Below are positions 54,387 through 61,665 of a DNA stretch of 64,000 nt, piece after piece. Made by a program: the position numbers and the translations under genes. Origin of the DNA: Alistipes sp. (GTDB lineage: Bacteria > Bacteroidota > Bacteroidia > Bacteroidales > Rikenellaceae); contig JAFSDP010000018.1 in NCBI GenBank assembly GCA_017436185.1, positions 62,001-126,000 on the forward strand, written 5' to 3'. The first letter of the stretch is position 1. Each line of letters starts with the position of its first letter. The notes under the pieces were generated by a model that was given only the letters and a program-made list of their open reading frames with translations, searched no databases and was not told the DNA's origin.

Positions 54387-55322
54387 TTAAATGAGGCCTC
54401 GACCCGATTTTTGAATTTTTCCCTCCTCGGTCAGTAGGACCACGATTTTATCCAACACACCGTTGATGAAGGTGCTTGAGCCGGGGGTGGAGTAGTATTT
54501 CGAAATCTCGATCCACTCGTCCATCGTCACCTTCACCGGAATCGAGGGGAAGGCTACCAACTCGGCAATGGCCACACCCAGAATGAGGTTGTCCATAAAT
54601 ACCACACGCTCGATGTCCCAGTTGGCCGTGAAACGCTCCACATAATGCTGGTAGTCGTTGTAATTGACCAGGGCCTTCTCGAAGAGGGTCTTCAGGAATT
54701 GGGGATCCTCCTCGCTCTTGTACTTCTCGGCCACACGCAGCTGGGTGTGCGAGATACGCATATTGCTAATGGTGCGCTGAATCATTGCCAGAATGTAGGG
54801 CAGGTCGTCGGCCCACATCAGCGACATCTCCTCCAACGCCTCGTCCAACACGGGGCAGTCGTTGAGCATCGTGAAGAGGTAATCGACCAGGGCACGATCC
54901 TCCTCCCACGAGCGGTTGTCGCGAGCCATATAGGTCTTGAAGAACTCCGTCTCGATGAGCTGCTGGTAGATGAGGCGAATCAAATCCTCCTGACCCGTCC
55001 AGCCCAACTTGCGCTTGGCCACGTGGTCGGCTACGGCGTCGGTGGTCGAGATGATGCGGATGACCGCATTATCGACAAACTTGGTGTTGGGATGCAAATC
55101 TTCGAAGGTGGGCAGCTTCTTTTGCTTGGCGATGTCGATACGCTCCTGGGCGTACTTGACGAGCTGCTCGGGCAGGGTCAGCAGTTGAAAATAGAGGTCG
55201 TAGGCCTTATCGACCGTGGCGACGAGGTTTTTCTCGGAGGCAATCATATTGTCGCTCTCCGACTTCAGATGCGCAAAAAGGGCCTTGAGGACCTTGATGC
55301 GGAGTAATCTTCTGCTTAACAT
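54387..55322 (-). CDS. nusB: Transcription antitermination factor NusB
   Basis: 311 residues from ATG 55322 (MLSRRLLRIKVLKALFAHLK). The C-terminal ~140 residues form the NusB fold: LPYILAMIQRTISN, HYVERFTANWDIERVVFMDN, LILGVAIAELVAFPSIPVKV, TMDEWIEISKYYSTPGSSTF and INGVLDKI. The N-terminal helical extension of ~150 residues is normal for Bacteroidetes NusB. It acts with NusE in rRNA antitermination. A TTG at 55364 lies in the -7 box and is rejected as the start. Confidence 0.94.
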   Translation of the reverse strand: MLSRRLLRIKVLKALFAHLKSESDNMIASEKNLVATVDKAYDLYFQLLTLPEQLVKYAQERIDIAKQKKLPTFEDLHPNTKFVDNAVIRIISTTDAVADHVAKRKLGWTGQEDLIRLIYQQLIETEFFKTYMARDNRSWEEDRALVDYLFTMLNDCPVLDEALEEMSLMWADDLPYILAMIQRTISNMRISHTQLRVAEKYKSEEDPQFLKTLFEKALVNYNDYQHYVERFTANWDIERVVFMDNLILGVAIAELVAFPSIPVKVTMDEWIEISKYYSTPGSSTFINGVLDKIVVLLTEEGKIQKSGRGLI

Positions 55323-55361
55323 ATTTTTTAGAACGGTTAATTCCTTGCTTAAATTCGTGCG

Positions 55362-55369
55362 CAAAGATA
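55362..55369 (-). promoter_or_regulatory. -7 box of nusB
   Basis: TATCTTTG on the minus strand, 40 bp upstream of the ATG. The -33 element is not clear. Confidence 0.5.
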
Positions 55370-55431
55370 GTCAAATAAATTCAAAAAAAAGTCACCGAGA
55401 CGGCAATTTTGGCCACTTTGTGTGGTTGGGG

Positions 55432-55462
55432 TTTGCATTTTCAGAAAAAATAGCTACCTTTG
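55432..55462 (+). promoter_or_regulatory. Promoter of tRNA-Gln
   Basis: TTTG (55432-55435), 19 bp, TACCTTTG (55455-55462), full consensus. Confidence 0.75.
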
Positions 55463-55483
55463 CAACGCTTTCGAGCAGCGGAT

Positions 55484-55557
55484 TGAACTGTGGTGTAATG
55501 GTAACACAGCAGATTTTGGTTCTGTCGTTCTGGGTTCGAGTCCCGGCAGTTCAACCA
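55484..55557 (+). tRNA. tRNA-Gln (anticodon TTG)
   Basis: Acceptor stem TGAACTG (55484-55490) pairs with CAGTTCA (55547-55553), discriminator A, encoded CCA (55555-55557). The anticodon loop is TTTTGGT with anticodon TTG between stems GCAGA and TCTGT; the T-arm is CTGGG-TTCGAGT-CCCGG. It decodes CAA and by wobble CAG. Confidence 0.95.
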
Positions 55558-55560
55558 AAA

Positions 55561-55599
55561 AAAAAGGAGACCTCAATTGTTTTGAGGTCTCCTTTTTTT
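55561..55599 (+). terminator. Terminator of tRNA-Gln
   Basis: AAAAAGGAGACCTCAA (55561-55576) pairs with TTGAGGTCTCCTTTTT (55582-55597), 16 bp, with trailing T. Confidence 0.9.
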
Positions 55600-55602
55600 G
55601 GT

Positions 55603-55634
55603 AAATTCAAAATGTAGAATGCAAAATTCAAAAT
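55603..55634. repeat. AT-rich inverted repeat, left copy (pair 4)
   Basis: AAATTCAAAATGTAGAATGC followed by AAAATTCAAAAT. Same orientation as the other left copies. The inverted partner is at 56861-56889. Confidence 0.72.
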
Positions 55635-55648
55635 GAGGGGGGATGATA

Positions 55649-55722
55649 AGGTCGCTATAGGTCATTATAGGTCTTATAGGTCCCATAGGTCTCATAGGTC
55701 TTATAGGTCTTATTGGTCTCAT
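55649..55722. repeat. Tandem GGTC array
   Basis: Eight units: two 10-mers (AGGTCGCTAT, AGGTCATTAT) then six 9-mers of the type AGGTCTTAT. It is preceded by a G run and followed by CCCC, as in the palindrome at 33.5 kb. Open frames across it encode only RSYRSH-like or RPIRPM-like repeats and are not genes. Confidence 0.85.
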
Positions 55723-55817
55723 CTTCCCCTCATTCTTTTCAGCCACCAGACCACCACGAACTGCCACTCCGTGTGTTCCTCCCAATTCGCAAACAAAACG
55801 ATGGCGTGCAGCACGGG

Positions 55818-55928
55818 TTACATTTTTGTAACCCGAGTAGAAGAGGGTTTATTGAAGGTGGAGACACCGCAAAGCATCCCCACCGCACCGAGTATGCATA
55901 GGCATACGATGCGGGTTGTTTTGGTCAT
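55818..55928 (-). CDS. Possible 36-residue hydrophobic peptide
   Basis: An ATG at 55928 opens a 36-codon frame beginning MTKTTRIVCLCILGAVGMLC, with one hydrophobic segment and a short polar tail ending at a TAA inside a perfect hairpin (55814-55835). Small single-helix peptides of this kind are frequently missed in Bacteroidetes. There is no family match I can name, and it could be chance. The remaining bases of 55602-56000 are repeat sequence and hairpins. Confidence 0.3.
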   Translation of the reverse strand: MTKTTRIVCLCILGAVGMLCGVSTFNKPSSTRVTKM

Positions 55929-55945
55929 AGAATGATAGGATTGGA

Positions 55946-55973
55946 AACCTACACGGGCATTCCCGTGTAGGTT
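55946..55973. terminator. Strong hairpin between the small ORF and the Imm11-like gene
   Basis: AACCTACACGGG (55946-55957), loop CATT, CCCGTGTAGGTT (55962-55973): 12 perfect pairs. T-rich sequence follows on the plus strand only, so termination of the minus-strand gene is plausible but not certain. Confidence 0.55.
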
Positions 55974-56000
55974 GATTTTGATTGTTTTAGAAGGCGAAAC

Positions 56001-56708
56001 TTATTCGTCGATAGAGATTTTGTAGGGATACTCCTCAAAAGTGATACCTGTGATCTTCTCTTGCTCTAATCGCTGTTTAAGCCTTTCGGATACCATAAAC
56101 ACACCTCCGCAAGGATTACCTTGCCAAACAAAGATATCCATCACATTCGGGTCAGTACCTTTCTTGAGTACAATATCTTCGGCTAGAATGAGGGCTGCGA
56201 TATCCTTTTTTCTTAGAATACCTGCTAATCTTGTCCTATCTTCAAAGGATTGAACTTTAACAGGAGTGTCACTCAGTCGCTTATCAAACCTAGTCTCGTA
56301 AAAAGTTGTTTTGGGATAGTCAATCTTATCCACAATTCCAGGCATAGGCAAATGAAGATGATAGTAAGGCGTAGAAATGGGCTCTCCTTTTTTCGTTACG
56401 ATAGATACCTTTACATATTGATATTGACAGCCAATGTTGTATTCACTGAAGATGTTTTTTAGTCTTTCGCTGATGATTGCACCGTATCCCTTGATGTTAT
56501 AGCAACTTAAAAGATCGGTGAATTTAGTTCTTACAGATCGTGCAACCAAAGGGTATACCCTTGTGGCGGCCTCCTCTTCAGAAAGAATATCCCACATACC
56601 AACAAACTCAACAAGGGGAACTCCCCATTCCTTCTCGATAGATTCTACTTGTGGTACAAAACCAACCTTTACAAGAGCATTTTTTATGCAATAATATTTT
56701 AGTTTCAT
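56001..56708 (-). CDS. Imm11-family (DUF1629-like) orphan immunity protein
   Basis: 235 residues in clearly AT-rich DNA compared with all neighbours. The C-terminal half fits the Imm11/DUF1629 pattern: ILAEDIVLKKGTDPNVMDIF, VWQGNPCGGVFMVSERLKQR, ITGITFEEYPYKI. Such proteins neutralise polymorphic toxins delivered by neighbouring cells (family knowledge). No toxin gene is beside it, so it would act as an orphan immunity gene against foreign toxins. The gene lies between repeat copies at 55603 and 56861. No promoter box is evident directly upstream. Confidence 0.65.
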   Translation of the reverse strand: MKLKYYCIKNALVKVGFVPQVESIEKEWGVPLVEFVGMWDILSEEEAATRVYPLVARSVRTKFTDLLSCYNIKGYGAIISERLKNIFSEYNIGCQYQYVKVSIVTKKGEPISTPYYHLHLPMPGIVDKIDYPKTTFYETRFDKRLSDTPVKVQSFEDRTRLAGILRKKDIAALILAEDIVLKKGTDPNVMDIFVWQGNPCGGVFMVSERLKQRLEQEKITGITFEEYPYKISIDE

Positions 56709-56860
56709 CTCGATATTATTTTAGTTTTTTATATTCGAATATCTCGTTCCTAAATTGCTATGCAAGTTAGCCTTTTTCTCTGAAAAATGCAAATGCAGTG
56801 CAGCTCGAAAAGATGTTTTCCTAAACGAAATGAGGGTCGTAGCCACAGCCACAACCCTCC

Positions 56861-56889
56861 AATTTTGAATGCTAAATCTAAATTTTGAA
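56861..56889. repeat. AT-rich inverted repeat, right copy (pair 4)
   Basis: AATTTTGAATGCTAAATCTA followed by AATTTTGAA; reverse orientation relative to 55603-55634, more diverged than the other pairs. Confidence 0.55.
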
Positions 56890-56892
56890 CGG

Positions 56893-57264
56893 CTAAAGTT
56901 TTGCCAGGAAACGCTCTCGGTCCACCACAAAGCGAACGTGTACCCCCTCGCCGATGATGCCCGCCTCGTCGGTGGCACCCACCGTGAAGGTGAGTTTGCG
57001 CCCCTCAACGGCCGTAAGCACGGCTGTGGCCGAGATTTTGGCCCCCAACTTCGAGGGCTTGATGTGCGAGCAGTTCATCTCCGAGCCGACCGTCGTCGCC
57101 CCCTCGGGCAGCGCCTCGGCCACGGCACGCATTGCCGCATTCTCCATCAGTGCCACCATAGCGGGGGTGGCGAAGACCTCCATATCGCCCGAGCCCATCG
57201 CCCGAGCCGTCAGCGACTCACTGACCACCACCTGCGAGGTGGCTTTTAATCCCTTTTCCAGCAT
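56893..57264 (-). CDS. Hot-dog-fold thioesterase (fluoroacetyl-CoA thioesterase-like)
   Basis: 123 residues. The pattern AMGSGDMEVFATPAMVALME, NAAMRAVAEALPEGATTVGS, MNCSHIKPSKLGAKISATAV and FTVGATDEAGIIGEGVHVRF matches the FlK-type hot-dog thioesterase family. The conserved His in NCSHIKP and the Glu in LMENAA fall at the expected active-site positions. It hydrolyses an acyl-CoA, substrate unknown. A minus-strand -7 box TATCTTTG lies at 57308-57315. Confidence 0.88.
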   Translation of the reverse strand: MLEKGLKATSQVVVSESLTARAMGSGDMEVFATPAMVALMENAAMRAVAEALPEGATTVGSEMNCSHIKPSKLGAKISATAVLTAVEGRKLTFTVGATDEAGIIGEGVHVRFVVDRERFLAKL

Positions 57265-57293
57265 ACTATTGTCGTTATTTTTCCGTTTTTTTG

Positions 57294-57315
57294 TATATTT
57301 GTAGGGACAAAGATA
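57294..57315. promoter_or_regulatory. Overlapping divergent -7 boxes
   Basis: TATATTTG on the plus strand (57294-57301) for the DUF4294 gene and TATCTTTG on the minus strand (57308-57315) for the thioesterase gene. The two polymerase sites would compete. Confidence 0.55.
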
Positions 57316-57322
57316 GAAAAAA

Positions 57323-57901
57323 ATGCGTAAGTGGTTGCTATTTCTTTTTGCGGTGCTCTTTTTGGTGCCGTCGCTATCGGCTCAGCAGCGTCGTTTGCGG
57401 GGTGCCACCTGGTCGGGGTGGGCCGTCGAGCGGGGCGACTCGGTGGCGATGGTCGATGTGGCGCCCGTCTTTGTCTTTAACCGTCCGGCCGACCTCAGAA
57501 AATACCGCCGTTTGGTCGCCGCCGTGAAGCGTGTTTACCCCCTGGCGCAGATTGCCAAAAGGCGGATGGCCGAGATGGAGACCGAGCTGTTGGCCATTCA
57601 GGGCAAGAAGGAGCAACGAAAATATATCAAGCAGTGTTACAAGCAGATACTCGACGAATATACCCCCGTAGCCAAGCGAATGACCCGCACCCAGGGACGT
57701 GTGTTGGTCAAGCTCATCGACCGTGAAACGGAGTACACCGCCTACGAGATCATTCGCGAGTTTCGAGGTGGTTTTGTGGCGGGTTTCTGGCAGGGCATCG
57801 GTCGCATCTTCGGCCACAATCTGAAAACCCAATACGACAAGGAGAACGAGGACCGCATCCTCGAACAAATTGTGGTCTATTACGAGGCGGGGCTGCTGTA
57901 A
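57323..57901 (+). CDS. DUF4294 domain protein
   Basis: 192 residues. The signal peptide MRKWLLFLFAVLFLVPSLSA precedes the DUF4294 core: FVFNRPADLRKYRRLVAAVK, RVYPLAQIAKRRMAEMETEL, IKQCYKQILDEYTPVAKRMT, TQGRVLVKLIDRETEYTAYE, and FWQGIGRIFGHNLKTQYDKE. The family is restricted to Bacteroidetes and has no known function. The protein is periplasmic and largely helical with many basic residues. It is followed by ffh with its own promoter. Confidence 0.9.
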   Translation: MRKWLLFLFAVLFLVPSLSAQQRRLRGATWSGWAVERGDSVAMVDVAPVFVFNRPADLRKYRRLVAAVKRVYPLAQIAKRRMAEMETELLAIQGKKEQRKYIKQCYKQILDEYTPVAKRMTRTQGRVLVKLIDRETEYTAYEIIREFRGGFVAGFWQGIGRIFGHNLKTQYDKENEDRILEQIVVYYEAGLL

Positions 57902-57944
57902 ATAAAATTTACAGCCTTGTTCGGCCGCCTTTTTGCCAAATAAA

Positions 57945-57976
57945 TTTGGGATTGCGCTCGGCTTGTACTATCTTTG
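57945..57976 (+). promoter_or_regulatory. Promoter of ffh
   Basis: TTTG (57945-57948), 20 bp, TATCTTTG (57969-57976). It lies upstream of the ATG at 57995 and excludes the earlier in-frame start at 57974. Confidence 0.75.
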
Positions 57977-57994
57977 TGGCCTAATTTTCTGATT

Positions 57995-59332
57995 ATGTTT
58001 GAAAACTTAACCGATAAACTCGAACGGTCATTCAAAATCCTTAAGGGTGAGGGCCGTATTACCGAAATCAATGTGGCCGAGACCTTGAAGGAGATCCGCC
58101 GTGCGCTTATCGACGCCGACGTGAACTACAAGGTGGCCAAGACCTTCACCGACCAGGTGAAGCAGAAGGCAATGGGTCAGAGCGTGCTGACGGCCGTCAA
58201 GCCGGGTCAGATGATGACCAAAATCGTGCGTGACGAGCTGGCCCTTCTGATGGGTGGCACGGCTACCGACATCAAGTTGGAGGGTTCGCCCGCCGTCATC
58301 CTGATTGCCGGTCTGCAGGGTTCGGGTAAGACCACCTTCTCGGGTAAGTTGGCCCAGCTGCTCAAGTCGAAGAAGAGCCGCCAGGTGCTGCTCGTTGCGG
58401 GTGACGTCTATCGTCCTGCCGCCATCGACCAGCTCAAGATTTTGGGTCAGACGGTCGGCGTGGAGGTCTATACCGAGGAGGGCAATATGAACCCTGTGGA
58501 GATTGCCCGGAATGCCATCCGCTATGCCCGTGAGAAGTCCTACAATGTGGTCATCGTCGATACGGCAGGTCGTCTGGCCGTCGATGAGGCGATGATGAAG
58601 GAGATCGAGGCCATCAAGGCCGCCGTGAACCCCTCGGAGACCCTCTTTGTGGTGGATGCCATGACGGGTCAGGATGCCGTAAATACGGCCAAGGAGTTCA
58701 ACGACCGTCTCGATTTCGATGGCGTGGTGCTGACCAAGCTCGATGGTGATACCCGAGGTGGTGCTGCCATTTCGATTCGTTCGGTGGTCGATAAGCCGCT
58801 GAAGTTCATCTCGAGTGGCGAGAAGATGGATGCCTTGCAGGTCTTCCATCCCGAGCGTATGGCCGACCGCATCCTGGGTATGGGTGATGTGGTTTCGCTT
58901 GTGGAGCGTGCGCAGGAGCAGTTCGACGAGGAGGAGGCCCGCAAACTGAAGAAGAAGCTCGTCAAAAACCAGTTTAACTTCAACGACTTCATCCAGCAGA
59001 TTCAGCAGATCAAGAAGATGGGTAATCTGAAGGACCTGGCTTCGATGATTCCCGGTATGGGCAAGATGCTCAAGGATGTCGATATTCCCGACGATGCCTT
59101 CAAGCAGGTCGAGGCCATCATTGGCTCGATGACCCCCTACGAGCGTGAGCACCCCGAGTGCCTGAATGCCCGCCGCCGTGAGCGTATTGCCAAGGGTTCG
59201 GGTACGACGATGGCCGATGTGAATCGCCTTCTGAAGCAGTTTGAGGATACCCGCAAGATGATGAAGATGGTTGCCGGCGCAGGTGGCAAGATGCCCAAGA
59301 TGCCGATGGGTCGCGGCGGCTTCAGAAGATAA
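57995..59332 (+). CDS. ffh: Signal recognition particle protein Ffh
   Basis: 445 residues from ATG 57995. The N domain (ENLTDKLERSFKILKGEGRI) is followed by the G domain with GLQGSGKTTFSGKL, DTAGRLAVDE, TKLDGDTRGGAA and the Met-rich M domain (FNDFIQQIQQIKKMGNLKDL, then MIPGMGKM; C-terminal MPKMPMGRGGFRR). It binds 4.5S RNA and signal sequences and docks on FtsY. metX follows after 5 bp. Confidence 0.97.
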   Translation: MFENLTDKLERSFKILKGEGRITEINVAETLKEIRRALIDADVNYKVAKTFTDQVKQKAMGQSVLTAVKPGQMMTKIVRDELALLMGGTATDIKLEGSPAVILIAGLQGSGKTTFSGKLAQLLKSKKSRQVLLVAGDVYRPAAIDQLKILGQTVGVEVYTEEGNMNPVEIARNAIRYAREKSYNVVIVDTAGRLAVDEAMMKEIEAIKAAVNPSETLFVVDAMTGQDAVNTAKEFNDRLDFDGVVLTKLDGDTRGGAAISIRSVVDKPLKFISSGEKMDALQVFHPERMADRILGMGDVVSLVERAQEQFDEEEARKLKKKLVKNQFNFNDFIQQIQQIKKMGNLKDLASMIPGMGKMLKDVDIPDDAFKQVEAIIGSMTPYEREHPECLNARRRERIAKGSGTTMADVNRLLKQFEDTRKMMKMVAGAGGKMPKMPMGRGGFRR

Positions 59333-59337
59333 TTCGG

Positions 59338-60345
59338 ATGAACATCTACCGACACGGAGCCTTTACGTTGGAGTCGGGCGAGGTGTTGCCCTCGCTCGAA
59401 ATCGCCTACCACACCTACGGGCGGCGCAATGCCGACTCGTCGAATGTGGTGTGGGTCTGCCACGCCCTGACGGCCAACTCCGATGTGGCAGATTGGTGGC
59501 CTCACACGGTGGAGGAGGGGCGTTTTTTGGACCCCGACCGCTCGTTTGTGGTCTGCGCCAACATCCTCGGCTCGCACTACGGAACGACCGGTCCGCTGTC
59601 GATGAACCCTGCGACGGGCGAGCCTTACTACGGTGACTTCCCCCGCCTTACGATTCGTGATATGGTGGCCGCCCATCGCCTCCTGGCCGATGCGCTGCAG
59701 ATTGACCACATCCACGCCCTGGTGGGCAGTTCGGTGGGTGGTTTTCAGGCCGTGGAGTGGGCTGTGGAGGAGCCGAGCCGCTTCTCGAAGCTGGCCCTGA
59801 TTGCCACCGATGCCAAGGCCTCGCCCTGGACCATCGCCATCGACGAGAGCCAACGTATGGCCATCGAGGCCGACCAAACCTTCGGCGAGCGTCGCCCCGA
59901 TGCCGGTATGCGGGGTATGGCGGCAGCCCGTGCCTTGGGCCTTTTGACCTACCGTGGCTCGCTGGGCTACAACCTCACACAGCAGGACACCGAGCCGCTG
60001 CCCGAGTTGCATCGAGCCTCGACCTACCAGCAGTACCAGGGCGAGAAGTTGTGCCGTCGCTACAACGCCTACTCCTACTACACGATTCTCAACGCCTTCG
60101 ACACCCACGATGTGGGCTACGAGCGGGGTGGGGTAGTGGCTGCCCTTTCGCGCATCGAGGCCGAGACGGTGGTGGTGGGCATCACGACCGACATCATCTT
60201 TACGCCCGAGGAGATGCGCCTCCTCACGGAGCGTATTCCCCACAGCCGCTACTACGAAATCTCCTCGCCCTTCGGCCACGATGGTTTCTTGGTCGAACAC
60301 GAGCAGTTGAACGAAATTTTATACCCCTTTATCCATAACAAGTAA
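59338..60345 (+). CDS. metX: Homoserine O-acetyltransferase (MetX family)
   Basis: 335 residues. An alpha/beta-hydrolase-fold acyltransferase with ALTANSDVADWW, the oxyanion and NILGSHYGTTGP region, nucleophile Ser132 in GSSVGGFQAVEWA, and catalytic Asp/His in TTDIIFTPEEM and GHDGFLVEH. It makes O-acetyl-homoserine for methionine synthesis. MetX enzymes can also be succinyltransferases, which sequence alone does not exclude. It directly precedes the homoserine dehydrogenase gene, which supplies its substrate. Confidence 0.93.
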   Translation: MNIYRHGAFTLESGEVLPSLEIAYHTYGRRNADSSNVVWVCHALTANSDVADWWPHTVEEGRFLDPDRSFVVCANILGSHYGTTGPLSMNPATGEPYYGDFPRLTIRDMVAAHRLLADALQIDHIHALVGSSVGGFQAVEWAVEEPSRFSKLALIATDAKASPWTIAIDESQRMAIEADQTFGERRPDAGMRGMAAARALGLLTYRGSLGYNLTQQDTEPLPELHRASTYQQYQGEKLCRRYNAYSYYTILNAFDTHDVGYERGGVVAALSRIEAETVVVGITTDIIFTPEEMRLLTERIPHSRYYEISSPFGHDGFLVEHEQLNEILYPFIHNK

Positions 60346-60350
60346 TCGCA

Positions 60351-61562
60351 ATGAGTAACATTAAAATCGGTCTGTTTGGCTTTGGCGTGGTCGGCCAGGG
60401 TGTCTATGAGGTCATCCGCAAGTCGAAGAATGCCCACGCCGAGATTGTCAAGATATGTGTCAGCGATCTGAATAAGCCCCGAGCCATCGAGGTGGACAGA
60501 AAGTTGCTGACCGATCGTGCCGAGGATATTCTGCAGAATCCCGAAATCAACCTCATCGTCGAGGTGATCAACAACGCCGAGGATGCCTACCACATTGTCA
60601 AGACGGCCCTGCTGAATGGCGTGCCGGTGGTGTCGGGCAGCAAGGCGATGTTGGCCAAATACCTGCCCGAACTGATTGAGATTCAGAAGCAAAACAACGT
60701 GGCGCTGCTCTACGATGCCTCGTCGTGCGGCTCGATTCCCGTCATCCGCAATCTGGAGGAGTACTACGACAACGACCTGTTGTTGGAGGTGAAGGGTATT
60801 CTGAACGGCTCGTCGAACTACATCCTTTCGCGCGTCTTCGACCACCACGAGGCCTACGATTCGGCCCTGCGTAAGGCGCAGGAGTTGGGCTTTGCCGAGA
60901 AGGACCCCTCGTTCGACATCGAGGGCTACGACTCGCTCTTCAAGCTGGTCATCATCACCGTGCACGCCCTGGGTACCTACGTGGCCCCCGAGCGCATCTT
61001 CACCTACGGCATCTCGACCATCCACGACTCCGACATCCGCTATGCCCGTGAGAAGGGGGTGAAAATCAAGTTGGTGGCCCAGGTGGTGAAGGTGAGCGAC
61101 GAGCACTTCACGATGTTCGTGATGCCCGAGTTCGTCGGCCCGAACAAATACATCTACAGCGTCGATGACGAGTACAACGGCGTGGTGATTCGTGGCGAGT
61201 GCTACGACCGCCAGTTTATGTTCGGCAAGGGGGCGGGCTCGCTGCCTACGGCCTCGTCGATTTTGAGCGACGTGATGGCCCGTCTGCACGACTACCGCTA
61301 CGAGTACAAGAAGCAGAACTACCTGCAAAAGCCCGACTACACGACCGACATCACGTTGAAGATTTATGTGCGCTACTCGGAGACCAATATCCAGCACGTG
61401 CTTGATTTTGAGGCCATTCACGAGCAGTATATCTCCTCGGAGAGCAACTATGTGATTGGCGACATCCGCCTTTCGGAGCTTATCGCCAAGCGCGAAAAAC
61501 TCCACGCCAAGGACCTCTTCATCGCCAATATCCCCATCTTCTTCCTCAATCAGGACAATTAA
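60351..61562 (+). CDS. hom: Homoserine dehydrogenase
   Basis: 403 residues. The N-terminal Rossmann motif IGLFGFGVVGQGVYEVI is followed by the catalytic domain KGILNGSSNYILSRV, AQELGFAEKDPSFDIEGYDS (conserved Glu, Asp and the following Lys region) and KGAGSLPTASSILSDVM. The C-terminal ~80 residues may be a divergent regulatory domain without a clear ACT signature. It reduces aspartate semialdehyde to homoserine, the step before MetX. It is 5 bp after metX and ends with a strong terminator. Confidence 0.94.
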   Translation: MSNIKIGLFGFGVVGQGVYEVIRKSKNAHAEIVKICVSDLNKPRAIEVDRKLLTDRAEDILQNPEINLIVEVINNAEDAYHIVKTALLNGVPVVSGSKAMLAKYLPELIEIQKQNNVALLYDASSCGSIPVIRNLEEYYDNDLLLEVKGILNGSSNYILSRVFDHHEAYDSALRKAQELGFAEKDPSFDIEGYDSLFKLVIITVHALGTYVAPERIFTYGISTIHDSDIRYAREKGVKIKLVAQVVKVSDEHFTMFVMPEFVGPNKYIYSVDDEYNGVVIRGECYDRQFMFGKGAGSLPTASSILSDVMARLHDYRYEYKKQNYLQKPDYTTDITLKIYVRYSETNIQHVLDFEAIHEQYISSESNYVIGDIRLSELIAKREKLHAKDLFIANIPIFFLNQDN

Positions 61563-61592
61563 CCCCCTTTTGGCGGTGCAAATAACCAATCG

Positions 61593-61625
61593 GGAGACAA
61601 CCTACAGCGGTTGTCTCCTTTTTTT
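61593..61625 (+). terminator. Terminator of the ffh-metX-hom unit
   Basis: GGAGACAACC (61593-61602) pairs with GGTTGTCTCC (61609-61618), followed by seven T. Confidence 0.9.
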
Positions 61626-61639
61626 GTCGATTTTTTTGC

Positions 61640-61647
61640 TATCTTTG
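61640..61647 (+). promoter_or_regulatory. -7 box of the TPR membrane regulator
   Basis: TATCTTTG 18 bp upstream of the ATG at 61666. A TTTG exists only 13 bp further upstream (61623-61626), so the -33 element is doubtful. Confidence 0.5.
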
Positions 61648-61665
61648 TCCGAAACGAACACTTCA

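Noticed and set aside
55216..55617. Open frame running through tRNA-Gln and its terminator
   Set aside because: It overlaps a well-formed tRNA gene and has no coding features.
55573..55935. Open frames across the GGTC array on both strands
   Set aside because: Products are only repeats of the array; the period change from 10 to 9 bp makes coding implausible.
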